DNA from: Sphingopyxis sp.
GTDB lineage: Bacteria; Pseudomonadota; Alphaproteobacteria; Sphingomonadales; Sphingomonadaceae
DNA length: 13,409 nt
Direction: 5' to 3'
Assembly (NCBI GenBank): GCA_013911715.1
Contig: JACEST010000048.1
Coordinates: forward strand, 1 to 13,409
Shown here one piece after another: positions 7,015-11,996 of the stretch. The translations under genes and the position numbers were made by a program. Positions within the stretch are counted from its first letter, which is position 1; every line of letters starts with the position of its first letter. Under the pieces are notes generated by a model. The model saw only the letters and a program-made list of their open reading frames with translations, made no database searches and was not told the origin of the DNA.

Positions 7015-7403
7015 TCGTTTGCGACTCATCGCCTCTTGCATCGATTTTGCTTGGCGAGCCCGATGCCCACAATTTTCTGTCGATCCTTGCACGGTCCGAT
7101 CGCCTCCTCATTGGCGCACCGAACAAGCTGGAGGTGTCGATGGTCATGGGCGGGCGTTACGGCCCGGATGGCATTGTCGAGCTGAATTTACTGATAGAAG
7201 CGAATGACATTGAAGTGGTAAGTTGGACCAGCGAACTCGCTGACGCCGCTGCGGAGGCCTTTCTGCGATTTGGGAAAGGCCGTCACCCCGCCAAACTCAA
7301 TTTCGGCGACTGCATGGCCTATGCACTGGCGAAGTCGCTCGATGCGCCGCTGCTCTACAAGGGCGATGATTTTGCCAGAACGGACATCCGCAGCGCACTG
7401 TGA
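7011..7403 (+). CDS. vapC: Type II toxin, VapC-like PIN-domain ribonuclease
   Basis: A 130-residue PIN-domain protein. VapC toxins are Mg2+-dependent RNases that cleave specific RNAs, often tRNA, when freed from VapB. Seen: the N-terminal MIVCDSS with acidic Asp5; Glu41 in the NKLEVS helix; Asp100 in NFGDCMAYALAK; and Asp119/Asp120 in LYKGDDFARTDI, the complete acidic set of an active PIN nuclease. The start is TTG at 7011, overlapping the antitoxin stop (TTGA). It is chosen because PIN proteins begin M-I-x-x-D at exactly this point and no ATG fits. Weak TTG initiation would keep toxin below antitoxin. The stop overlaps the GTG of the scar ORF that follows. Length is normal. Confidence 0.88.
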   Translation: MIVCDSSPLASILLGEPDAHNFLSILARSDRLLIGAPNKLEVSMVMGGRYGPDGIVELNLLIEANDIEVVSWTSELADAAAEAFLRFGKGRHPAKLNFGDCMAYALAKSLDAPLLYKGDDFARTDIRSAL

Positions 7404-7537
7404 CCCCCTCCATCCGCCCCGCCGCGCGCTCTTATGCCGCGGCGATCATTGCCGAGATCGCTGGCGTGCCGCAGGGTTTCGCCCTCTTCGTCCACAATTT
7501 TTCGACCATGGATGTGGCGCATGGCAAGGCGGCATAG
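7400..7537 (+). pseudogene. GNAT acetyltransferase remnant fused to a copy of the ispG 3' end
   Basis: A 46-codon frame (GTG 7400 to TAG 7535-7537). Codons 1-10 match the start of the intact GNAT gene at 8222 (27 of 30 bases). An in-frame deletion of 38 codons (equivalent to 8252-8365) follows. Then comes a diverged middle, and then 7469-7507, which matches 8405-8443 at 38 of 39 bases (PQGFALFxHNFST). At 7508 the sequence switches to the last nine codons of ispG plus a stop, MDVAHGKAA, identical in protein to the ispG C-terminus and matching 6251-6280 at 25 of 30 bases. The three sense-codon differences are all synonymous. It lacks the acetyl-CoA binding site and cannot be a working GNAT. The GTG overlaps the vapC stop, so it may still be translated. 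It is best read as a recombination scar. Confidence 0.88.
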
Positions 7538-7592
7538 GTCTGTTGCTTGCTATCAGGTCTTGTGTTAGCCATTGGTACCTAAGGAGCGAGTC

Positions 7593-7835
7593 ATGTCCTA
7601 CCACGCCAAAGTCATCAAAGGTGGCAAGATCGTCATTCCGGCTGAATTCCGGCATGCACTGGGGTTTGAGGAAGGCGATTCACTGGTTGTAGATCGCGAA
7701 GGCGATACGATCGTGCTGAAATCCCAGGCCAGCATGCTCAAGGACATCCGGGCCAAAGTGAAATCCCGGCTCAAAAGGCCGCTGACGCTCGATTCCTATC
7801 TCGAAGAAAAATGGGCTGAAACGGACAGCGAATGA
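7593..7835 (+). CDS. Type II antitoxin, AbrB/MazE-SpoVT family
   Basis: An 80-residue protein with an N-terminal swapped-hairpin (AbrB) DNA-binding domain: YHAKVIKGGKIVIPAEFRHALGFEEGDSLVV (residues 3-33) has the standard G-[KR]-[IV]-x-I-P-x-x-x-R-x-x-L-G-x-x-x-G-D pattern. The C-terminal part (DIRAKVKSRLKRPLTLDSYLEEKWAE) is the expected toxin-binding tail. It would repress its operon and neutralise the PIN toxin encoded downstream. The ATG at 7593 has AAGGAG at 7581-7586, 6 bases upstream; the frame is open from a TTG at 7572, but that would add residues before the family start. The gene overlaps the toxin by ATGA. The antitoxin family differs from that of the first module, so the two modules are not simple duplicates. 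It begins 55 bases after the ispG-tail copy. Confidence 0.87.
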   Translation: MSYHAKVIKGGKIVIPAEFRHALGFEEGDSLVVDREGDTIVLKSQASMLKDIRAKVKSRLKRPLTLDSYLEEKWAETDSE

Positions 7836-8218
7836 GTTTCATGCTCGACGCTTCCGCTGTGTTGGCGGTGCTGCTCGAAGAGCCCGGTGGCGACTTTGTT
7901 TTCGAACAGATGCGCGGTTCGCATATGTCTGTCGTCAATCTTAGCGAAGTCTATGCAACGCTCATGGACTATGGAATGACATTCGAAGAGGCGCAGGACA
8001 TTGTTGATCCCTTGCCGGTCCGAATCAGAACATTTCGTGATGGTCATGCGTGGCAGACTGCCAAACTCAGACCTTTGACAAAAAAATTTGGCCTTTCCTT
8101 GGGCGATAGGGCTTGCATAACACACGCCATGTTTGAAGCCCTTCCGATCTTGACGAGCGACCGCCGAATGGCAGCTGCAAAAGACGTGCTCGGCATGGAC
8201 ATCCGCCTGATCCGCTGA
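7832..8218 (+). CDS. Type II toxin, VapC-like PIN-domain ribonuclease (second module)
   Basis: A 128-residue PIN-domain protein, the presumed RNase toxin paired with the AbrB-type antitoxin. Seen: MSFMLDASAVLAVLLEEPG with Asp6; Glu39 in NLSEVYATL; Asp92 in LSLGDRACI; and Asp110 in LTSDRRM, all four acidic active-site positions. The ATG at 7832 overlaps the antitoxin stop (ATGA), giving coupled translation. It shows little similarity to the first VapC outside the PIN motifs. The intact GNAT gene starts 3 bases after its stop, just as the GNAT remnant overlaps the stop of the first VapC. Whether it cuts tRNA or other RNA is not shown. Confidence 0.88.
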   Translation: MSFMLDASAVLAVLLEEPGGDFVFEQMRGSHMSVVNLSEVYATLMDYGMTFEEAQDIVDPLPVRIRTFRDGHAWQTAKLRPLTKKFGLSLGDRACITHAMFEALPILTSDRRMAAAKDVLGMDIRLIR

Positions 8219-8221
8219 CCC

Positions 8222-8701
8222 ATGACCCCCACCATCCGCCCCGCCACGCGCGCCGACTTGCCCCTCATCGCGCAGTTCATCCGCGACCTCGCGGCCTATG
8301 AAAAACTCAGCCACGAGGTGCGTTTTGATGAGGCAACGCTCGCCGACCGCCTGTTCGGCCCGCGCCCCTATGCCGAGGTCATCATCGGCGAATTGGACGG
8401 CTCACCGCAGGGTTTCGCCCTCTTCTTCCACAATTTTTCGACCTTCGAAGGTCGCCCCGGCATTTACCTGGAGGATTTGTTCGTCCGCCCCGAAGCGCGC
8501 GGATCGGGCCTCGGCAAGGCACTCCTCACCCACCTCGCCAAGCTGGCGGTGGAGCGCGATTGCGCGCGGCTCGAATGGGGCGTGCTCGACTGGAACACGC
8601 CCAGCATCGGCTTCTACCAGTCGCTCGGCGCAAAATTGATGGACGAATGGACGGGGATGCGCGTCGATGGCGATGCGCTGATCACATTGGCAGGAGCATA
8701 G
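8222..8701 (+). CDS. GNAT family N-acetyltransferase, diamine/thialysine acetyltransferase-like
   Basis: A 159-residue acetyl-CoA-dependent acetyltransferase. The pattern resembles the spermidine/spermine and thialysine N-acetyltransferase (SSAT) group: IRDLAAYEKLSHEV near the N-terminus, the family segment PQGFALFFHNFSTFEG, IYLEDLFVRPEARGSGLG with the acetyl-CoA pyrophosphate loop R93-G94-S95-G96-L97-G98, and the C-terminal WNTPSIGFYQSLGAK. The probable substrate is a small amine, but this is family inference only. The ATG at 8222 lies 3 bases after the second vapC stop, and the periplasmic hydrolase gene begins 2 bases after its own stop, so these genes are probably co-transcribed. A deleted copy lies at 7400-7507. 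Confidence 0.88.
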   Translation: MTPTIRPATRADLPLIAQFIRDLAAYEKLSHEVRFDEATLADRLFGPRPYAEVIIGELDGSPQGFALFFHNFSTFEGRPGIYLEDLFVRPEARGSGLGKALLTHLAKLAVERDCARLEWGVLDWNTPSIGFYQSLGAKLMDEWTGMRVDGDALITLAGA

Positions 8702-8703
8702 TG

Positions 8704-9792
8704 ATGCGAATGATTTTGGCGCTGGCCGCGGCATTGGCGCTGGCAAATCCCGCCGCCGCACAGACGAACCGCACCGGCGACCGCATCGACGGCGTCGCGG
8801 TGATCGACCGGCTCGACGCCAATGACCTTGGCCCCGGCGAGGTCCACCGCTTCTGGTTCCGCACCGGCGATACCGCGCTGGGCCAGGCGTGGCATGTGCC
8901 TGTCGTGGTGGTCAAAGGTGCCAAGCCCGGCCCGCGCCTGCTGCTCACCGCCGGCATCCACGGCGATGAACTCAATGGCATCGCCGTCATCCACCGCCTC
9001 GCCCGCGACCTTGATACCAAGGCGCTCAGCGGGTCGCTGGTCATGGTGCCGGGGCTCAACACGCCGGGGCTCAACAACAGCACCCGCGCCTTCACCCCGC
9101 GCGGCGGCACCGGCGGCGAAAATCTCAACCGGGTGATGCCGGGCAAGGATGTGCCGGGCAGCAATTTGATCGACGTCTATGCCCATAGGCTGTGGCACCG
9201 GCTGATGCGCCCAAACGCCGACCGGATGATCGACCTGCACACCCAGTCGCGCGGCACCAGCTATAATCTTTATGCCTTCGTGAGCTCGCCTGAAGCGCGT
9301 GAGATTGCCGAGGCGATTGCGCCAGACACCATCCGGCTCGACCCCGGCCAGCGCGGCACGGTGGAAAATGAAATGGTCCCCGCCGGCGTCCCCGCCATCA
9401 CGCTCGAACTCGGCGCGCCCGAGGTTTGGGACCAAGCGATGATCGCACGCAGCCACGACGGGATATTGCGCGTGCTGGCGAGCATGAAGATGCTCCCGGC
9501 CAGCGCCGCGCCGCCCGCGCGCGCCACGCCCTTCGTCGCCAACAATCAGGTGCAACTGCGCAGCCCGCACGGCGGCTGGGTGACGCTGCATGTCCGCCTG
9601 AACGATATGGTGGCCAAGGATCAGCCGGTCGCCACCATCGCCGACGCCTTCGGCCAGGGCCGCGTCACGCTGACCGCGCCAGTCGCGGGCCAGATCGTCT
9701 CGGTCAGCACCGACCCGCGCAATGATGTGGGCGATATGGTCGCGCGCATCGGCTATTTTGACCCCGATCCGAAGTGTGCGGCGGGGTGTTGA
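8704..9792 (+). CDS. Secreted succinylglutamate desuccinylase/aspartoacylase family zinc hydrolase (M14-like)
   Basis: A 362-residue protein of the AstE/ASPA branch of M14 zinc enzymes, which hydrolyse amide bonds of N-acyl amino acids or related compounds. Seen: a signal peptide MRMILALAAALALANPAAA with likely cleavage after residue 19, placing it in the periplasm; the zinc motif GIHGDELNG with His86 and Glu89; GENLNRVMPG with the substrate-binding Asn-Arg; the third zinc ligand His179 in MIDLHTQS; the catalytic Glu235 in ITLELGAPEVW; and a C-terminal beta domain (about residues 280-355) with GGWVTLHVRLNDMV and LTAPVAGQIVS, similar to a barrel-sandwich fold. GGAG 7 bases before ATG 8704 supports the start. 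The frame continues upstream across the GNAT gene but is a shadow there. The substrate is unknown; co-transcription with the acetyltransferase is compatible with an acyl-amine role, but this is speculation. Confidence 0.87.
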   Translation: MRMILALAAALALANPAAAQTNRTGDRIDGVAVIDRLDANDLGPGEVHRFWFRTGDTALGQAWHVPVVVVKGAKPGPRLLLTAGIHGDELNGIAVIHRLARDLDTKALSGSLVMVPGLNTPGLNNSTRAFTPRGGTGGENLNRVMPGKDVPGSNLIDVYAHRLWHRLMRPNADRMIDLHTQSRGTSYNLYAFVSSPEAREIAEAIAPDTIRLDPGQRGTVENEMVPAGVPAITLELGAPEVWDQAMIARSHDGILRVLASMKMLPASAAPPARATPFVANNQVQLRSPHGGWVTLHVRLNDMVAKDQPVATIADAFGQGRVTLTAPVAGQIVSVSTDPRNDVGDMVARIGYFDPDPKCAAGC

Positions 9793-9941
9793 GGGCAAAC
9801 ACAGGTCGACAACAAAGAGTTTGCCGTAGCGTCCAGAACATGGTTACCTCTGCCTCCGGGGCGCATCAACCAGAGCGATTTTGACGCATGCCGCAGCACT
9901 GCAAGCGGCGGCGACAGGCGCTTGATGCAGGAAGACGCGAA

Positions 9942-10409
9942 ATGACAAAGAATCTTCTGGCCGCCGCTGCGGCCTTTACGCTTGCGTTCGGATTTTCGGC
10001 CACAACCCACGCCCAGATGCCGACCTGGTCGACCGAACAAATGGGTGCATGGAAAGTCGTTTCCGACAGCTGGGTCGACGATGTCGCCCAGAACGGCAAG
10101 TGGCCGGGCGAATATGCCGATCCGCAATTCATTACCTGGTCGACCGATTCACCCTCACCGCGCAACCGCGACGGCGCGATCCGCTGGACCCGCTTCAACG
10201 AAAAGCAGGGCAAAGTCCTCCACTATGAAATCACGCCGCAGGCGATTGCGCTGTCGGGCAACACGGCAGTGGTGTCCTATACCTTGCTGATCGTGACCCA
10301 GCAGGGCACCGACAAGCCCGATCATGACCAGGAAGCGATCACCGAAACGCTGGTGCGATCGGGCGGCAGCTGGAAATATCTGTCATCGGTCAGCTTTCCG
10401 CTGGATTGA
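9942..10409 (+). CDS. Secreted small protein, NTF2-like/DUF4440-type
   Basis: A 155-residue protein with a clear signal peptide (MTKNLLAAAAAFTLAFGFSA, cleavage after THA at residue 24). The mature part looks like an NTF2-like (SnoaL/DUF4440) cone fold: an N-terminal helix with VVSDSWVDDVAQN, then strands FITWSTDSP, VLHYEITPQAIAL, AVVSYTLLIV and a final ETLVRSGGSWKYLSSVSFPLD, where the W-K-(Y/L) strand is typical. Such proteins are ligand-binding or sometimes enzymatic, and no function can be given. The start at ATG 9942 is chosen because AGGAAG lies 8 bases upstream and the signal peptide begins there; the frame is open from 9888. The 149 bases before it hold no recognised feature. Confidence 0.72.
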   Translation: MTKNLLAAAAAFTLAFGFSATTHAQMPTWSTEQMGAWKVVSDSWVDDVAQNGKWPGEYADPQFITWSTDSPSPRNRDGAIRWTRFNEKQGKVLHYEITPQAIALSGNTAVVSYTLLIVTQQGTDKPDHDQEAITETLVRSGGSWKYLSSVSFPLD

Positions 10410-10434
10410 AAGGGGCTTGGATTGATCAACGCTA

Positions 10435-10512
10435 GGCCGGGAACACGTTATTCCGTGTCCCCGGCCAGCAGGAGAGCGGGGTTTGGGAGTTAAGTAAAGT
10501 GTCACCGTTACC
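10435..10512 (-). repeat. Hairpin-plus-end-box repeat, copy 1 (inverted orientation)
   Basis: A hairpin of 13 bp with one mismatch (10435-10447 with 10454-10466, loop TTATTC, core GGACACG/CGTGTCC) is followed by a spacer with CGGGGTTTGGGAG and the end box TTAAGTAAAGTGTCACCGT (10490-10508). Read on the minus strand, the order is end box, CCCAAAC-containing spacer, GGGGACAC hairpin, the same as copies 2 and 3 on the plus strand. It lies immediately before the AT-rich gene at 10543. Confidence 0.88.
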
Positions 10513-10542
10513 GCTCTTACTCCTTGCTGAGAGGGCCAACAA

Positions 10543-10971
10543 ATGATTCACTTTCGCCACATTCTCCTTGCGGTCGCCTGCCTTGGTAACAGTGGCAGTG
10601 GCAAAAGTGATGCTCCCTTTGACGTAGTCGTGCCTAACCTCCTAATTCACAGCGATAGTGTGCGAATTTACACATACGATAAGCTTTCAGAAGTTAAGGT
10701 GGATGAGACGTTGGTGCGAAGAAGGCCTTCGTCAACGAAACTTCTTATATGTGGCAATTCATGCCTTACCATCTTGACATCAAATAACAAAATTCCAAAT
10801 ATGTCAAGTGTGATTGAAGTTTCCAAGTGCACCGGGGATGTTGATGCCGTTATGGATTTGATGAAGGGAAGACGATACATTGGCACAATTATTTTTATGT
10901 CTGCCGGGCATTGCTTAAAGATTGATGAAAGATTTTTTTATACTGCTAATTCGGTTGATCTATTCATATAA
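10543..10971 (+). CDS. Hypothetical protein in AT-rich DNA, probably exported
   Basis: A 142-residue protein I do not recognise. The N-terminus (MIHFRHILLAVACLGNSGSG) has basic residues and a short hydrophobic run ending in Cys13, so it could be a signal peptide or a weak lipobox, but the hydrophobic stretch is short. Other cysteines occur in LLICGNSCLT, VSKCTGD and GHCLK. The segment DVDAVMDLMKGRRYIGTIIF might be a helix-strand unit. GAGGG at 10531-10535 lies 7 bases before the ATG. Codon use is clearly unlike the neighbours, with many AGA, TTA, ATA, ATT and AAT codons and much lower GC, which points to horizontal acquisition. It sits between oppositely oriented copies of the hairpin repeat (10435-10512 and 11003-11171). 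Confidence 0.55.
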   Translation: MIHFRHILLAVACLGNSGSGKSDAPFDVVVPNLLIHSDSVRIYTYDKLSEVKVDETLVRRRPSSTKLLICGNSCLTILTSNNKIPNMSSVIEVSKCTGDVDAVMDLMKGRRYIGTIIFMSAGHCLKIDERFFYTANSVDLFI

Positions 10972-11002
10972 AATGTGATGGTAATTACGTAATTGATGCT
11001 GG

Positions 11003-11171
11003 GTTACGGGGAGTTACGGTGACGTTGGGATTACGGAATTACGGTGACACTTTGGAATTACGGTGGGAATTACGGTGACACTTTACTTAGGGAATTACGG
11101 TGACACTTTACTTAACCCCCAAACTCTCCTGACCGCACCCTCGGACGGGGACACGCAATAGCATGTCCCCG
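11003..11171 (+). repeat. End-box ladder and hairpin repeat, copy 2
   Basis: Seven iterations beginning with (G)(A/T)TTACGG occur at 11003, 11013, 11029, 11037, 11055, 11067 and 11092. They stop at different lengths; only the last two run through GGTGACACTTTACTTA (11074-11089 and 11099-11114). The final one continues into CCCCCAAACTCTCCTG and then an 11-bp hairpin with one mismatch (11146-11156 with 11161-11171, CGGGGACACGC/GCATGTCCCCG, loop AATA). Afterwards come CTCTGCG-type short repeats ending CGCGAAACC (to about 11215), matched by CTCCGCG-type repeats after copy 3. The 12-bp palindrome AATTACGTAATT (10983-10994) lies just before the ladder. Confidence 0.88.
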
Positions 11172-11227
11172 AGCGCGCCTCCCCTCTGCGGACCTCTGCG
11201 CCTCTGCGCGAAACCACTTTGCCCGTT

Positions 11228-11392
11228 GAATTACGGTGGAATTACGAATTACGGCGCCACTTTACTCAGGTTACGGGTTACGGTGGGGTTACGGTGGTTA
11301 CGGTGCCACTTTACTCAGTGGTTACGGTGCCACTTTACTCAATCCCCAAACTCCTCGCCCGCTAAACGGGGACACGGAAAACCGTGTCCCCG
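11228..11392 (+). repeat. End-box ladder and hairpin repeat, copy 3
   Basis: Eight iterations start at 11228, 11239, 11247, 11270, 11277, 11288, 11297 and 11321. Each begins G(A)(A/T)TTACG or GTTACGG, and lengths vary from 7 to 24 bases. Three reach the full box, GGCGCCACTTTACTCA at 11253-11268 and GGTGCCACTTTACTCA at 11302-11317 and 11326-11341. The last runs on through ATCCCCAAACTCCTCG into a perfect 11-bp hairpin with an AAAA loop (11367-11377 with 11382-11392). CTCCGCG-type short repeats follow (about 11401-11430). The variant box (GCCACTTTACTCA instead of GACACTTTACTTA) is shared by all full iterations in this copy, so the ladder expanded locally. Confidence 0.88.
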
Positions 11393-11440
11393 GCCGTGCG
11401 CCTCCGCGTCCTCCGCGTCTCCGCGCGAAACCCATTTTTC

Positions 11441-11733
11441 GCTGTCCTACAGGCGCGTGATCTGGCTAGCCTCTATGGATGACACACCGCCCATCCCAGC
11501 CCGTTCCGCCCGCTATCATCACTAAAGGATACAAAGGATATAGTTTTGCTGCATCTGGCGGTGTCTTTTGTAGCTTTAAGGGTTTGGTTGGTGCGGCAAC
11601 GAGTGTGCAAAAGCGAGTGAAGTTGCGTAGTTTTCCGGGGCTTTCCAAAGATCATGCCATGACTGCAAAGTTGGATGTATCGGTGAACCCTTCGGCACTG
11701 CTCAGGACAGGCTTTGGTGAAGTTTGGGCGGCA
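11441..11733. other. Intergenic stretch without a convincing gene
   Basis: About 290 bases between copy 3 and the tyrS-proximal element. Roughly 11520-11700 is visibly less GC-rich than the surroundings. Frames crossing it (for example one reading ITKGYKGYSFAASGG on the plus strand) run into the repeats and have no ribosome site or family resemblance that I can see. It may be a decayed gene or another dispersed repeat. No tRNA or small RNA was recognised. Confidence 0.5.
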
Positions 11734-11961
11734 GCAAATCCTCCCCAGCCTGTCCCCGCGAATGCGGGGAGGGAGGTGGCAGCGCGTAGCGATGACGGAG
11801 GGGTCGGGTGCAGCATGGCTCTTTACCTCGCAGCCAAGCACGACCGCGCCCGGCCCCTCCGACCCCTGCGGGGCCACCAGTGGCGGGTCGTCCGGTCCCC
11901 CGGACCGGACTTGGATTGCCGGGGGCAACCCAACCCGACACTCGTTCCGGGGAGGATTTGC
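11734..11961. repeat. MITE-like element with 13-bp inverted ends upstream of tyrS
   Basis: GCAAATCCTCCCC (11734-11746) and its exact reverse complement (11949-11961) bound a 228-base GC-rich segment full of internal palindromes: CCCCGC-GAAT-GCGGGG (11754-11769), GGCCCC/GGGGCC (11852-11857 with 11870-11875) and a perfect 9-bp hairpin GTCCGGTCC-CCC-GGACCGGAC (11890-11910). No transposase is encoded. It resembles the composite CCTCCCC/GGGGAGG intergenic repeats of sphingomonads. Whether it moves is unknown. No flanking target duplication was identified. Confidence 0.7.
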
Positions 11962-11996
11962 GGGTCTCCGCACCCCATGCTAAGCGCCCGCGCGCC

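Noticed and set aside
6757..8218. The two toxin-antitoxin modules as a simple tandem duplication
   Set aside because: The antitoxins belong to different families and the toxins share only PIN motifs; only the flanking ispG and GNAT pieces are duplicated.
8560..8703. N-terminal extension of the zinc hydrolase from 8560
   Set aside because: It runs through the GNAT gene in another frame; the signal peptide and ribosome site define the start at 8704.
8614..9798. 394-residue minus-strand ORF opposite the zinc hydrolase
   Set aside because: The plus strand carries the full M14 motif set and a signal peptide; the antisense frame has none.
10585..10611. Walker A (P-loop) match GNSGSGKS in the AT-rich small protein
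   Set aside because: The match lies right after a short hydrophobic N-terminus in a 142-residue protein without a Walker B or NTPase fold pattern; most likely chance.
11003..11347. CRISPR array
   Set aside because: Iterations are of unequal length, directly adjacent, without unique spacers, and no cas genes are near.
11163..11525. ORFs crossing the TTACGG ladders and hairpins
   Set aside because: They are open only because the repeats have few stops in that frame, and they have no ribosome site or domain pattern.
11808..11996. N-terminal extension of TyrRS from 11808
   Set aside because: The extension is translated repeat sequence, rich in Pro/Arg/Gly, and is not part of the TyrRS family.
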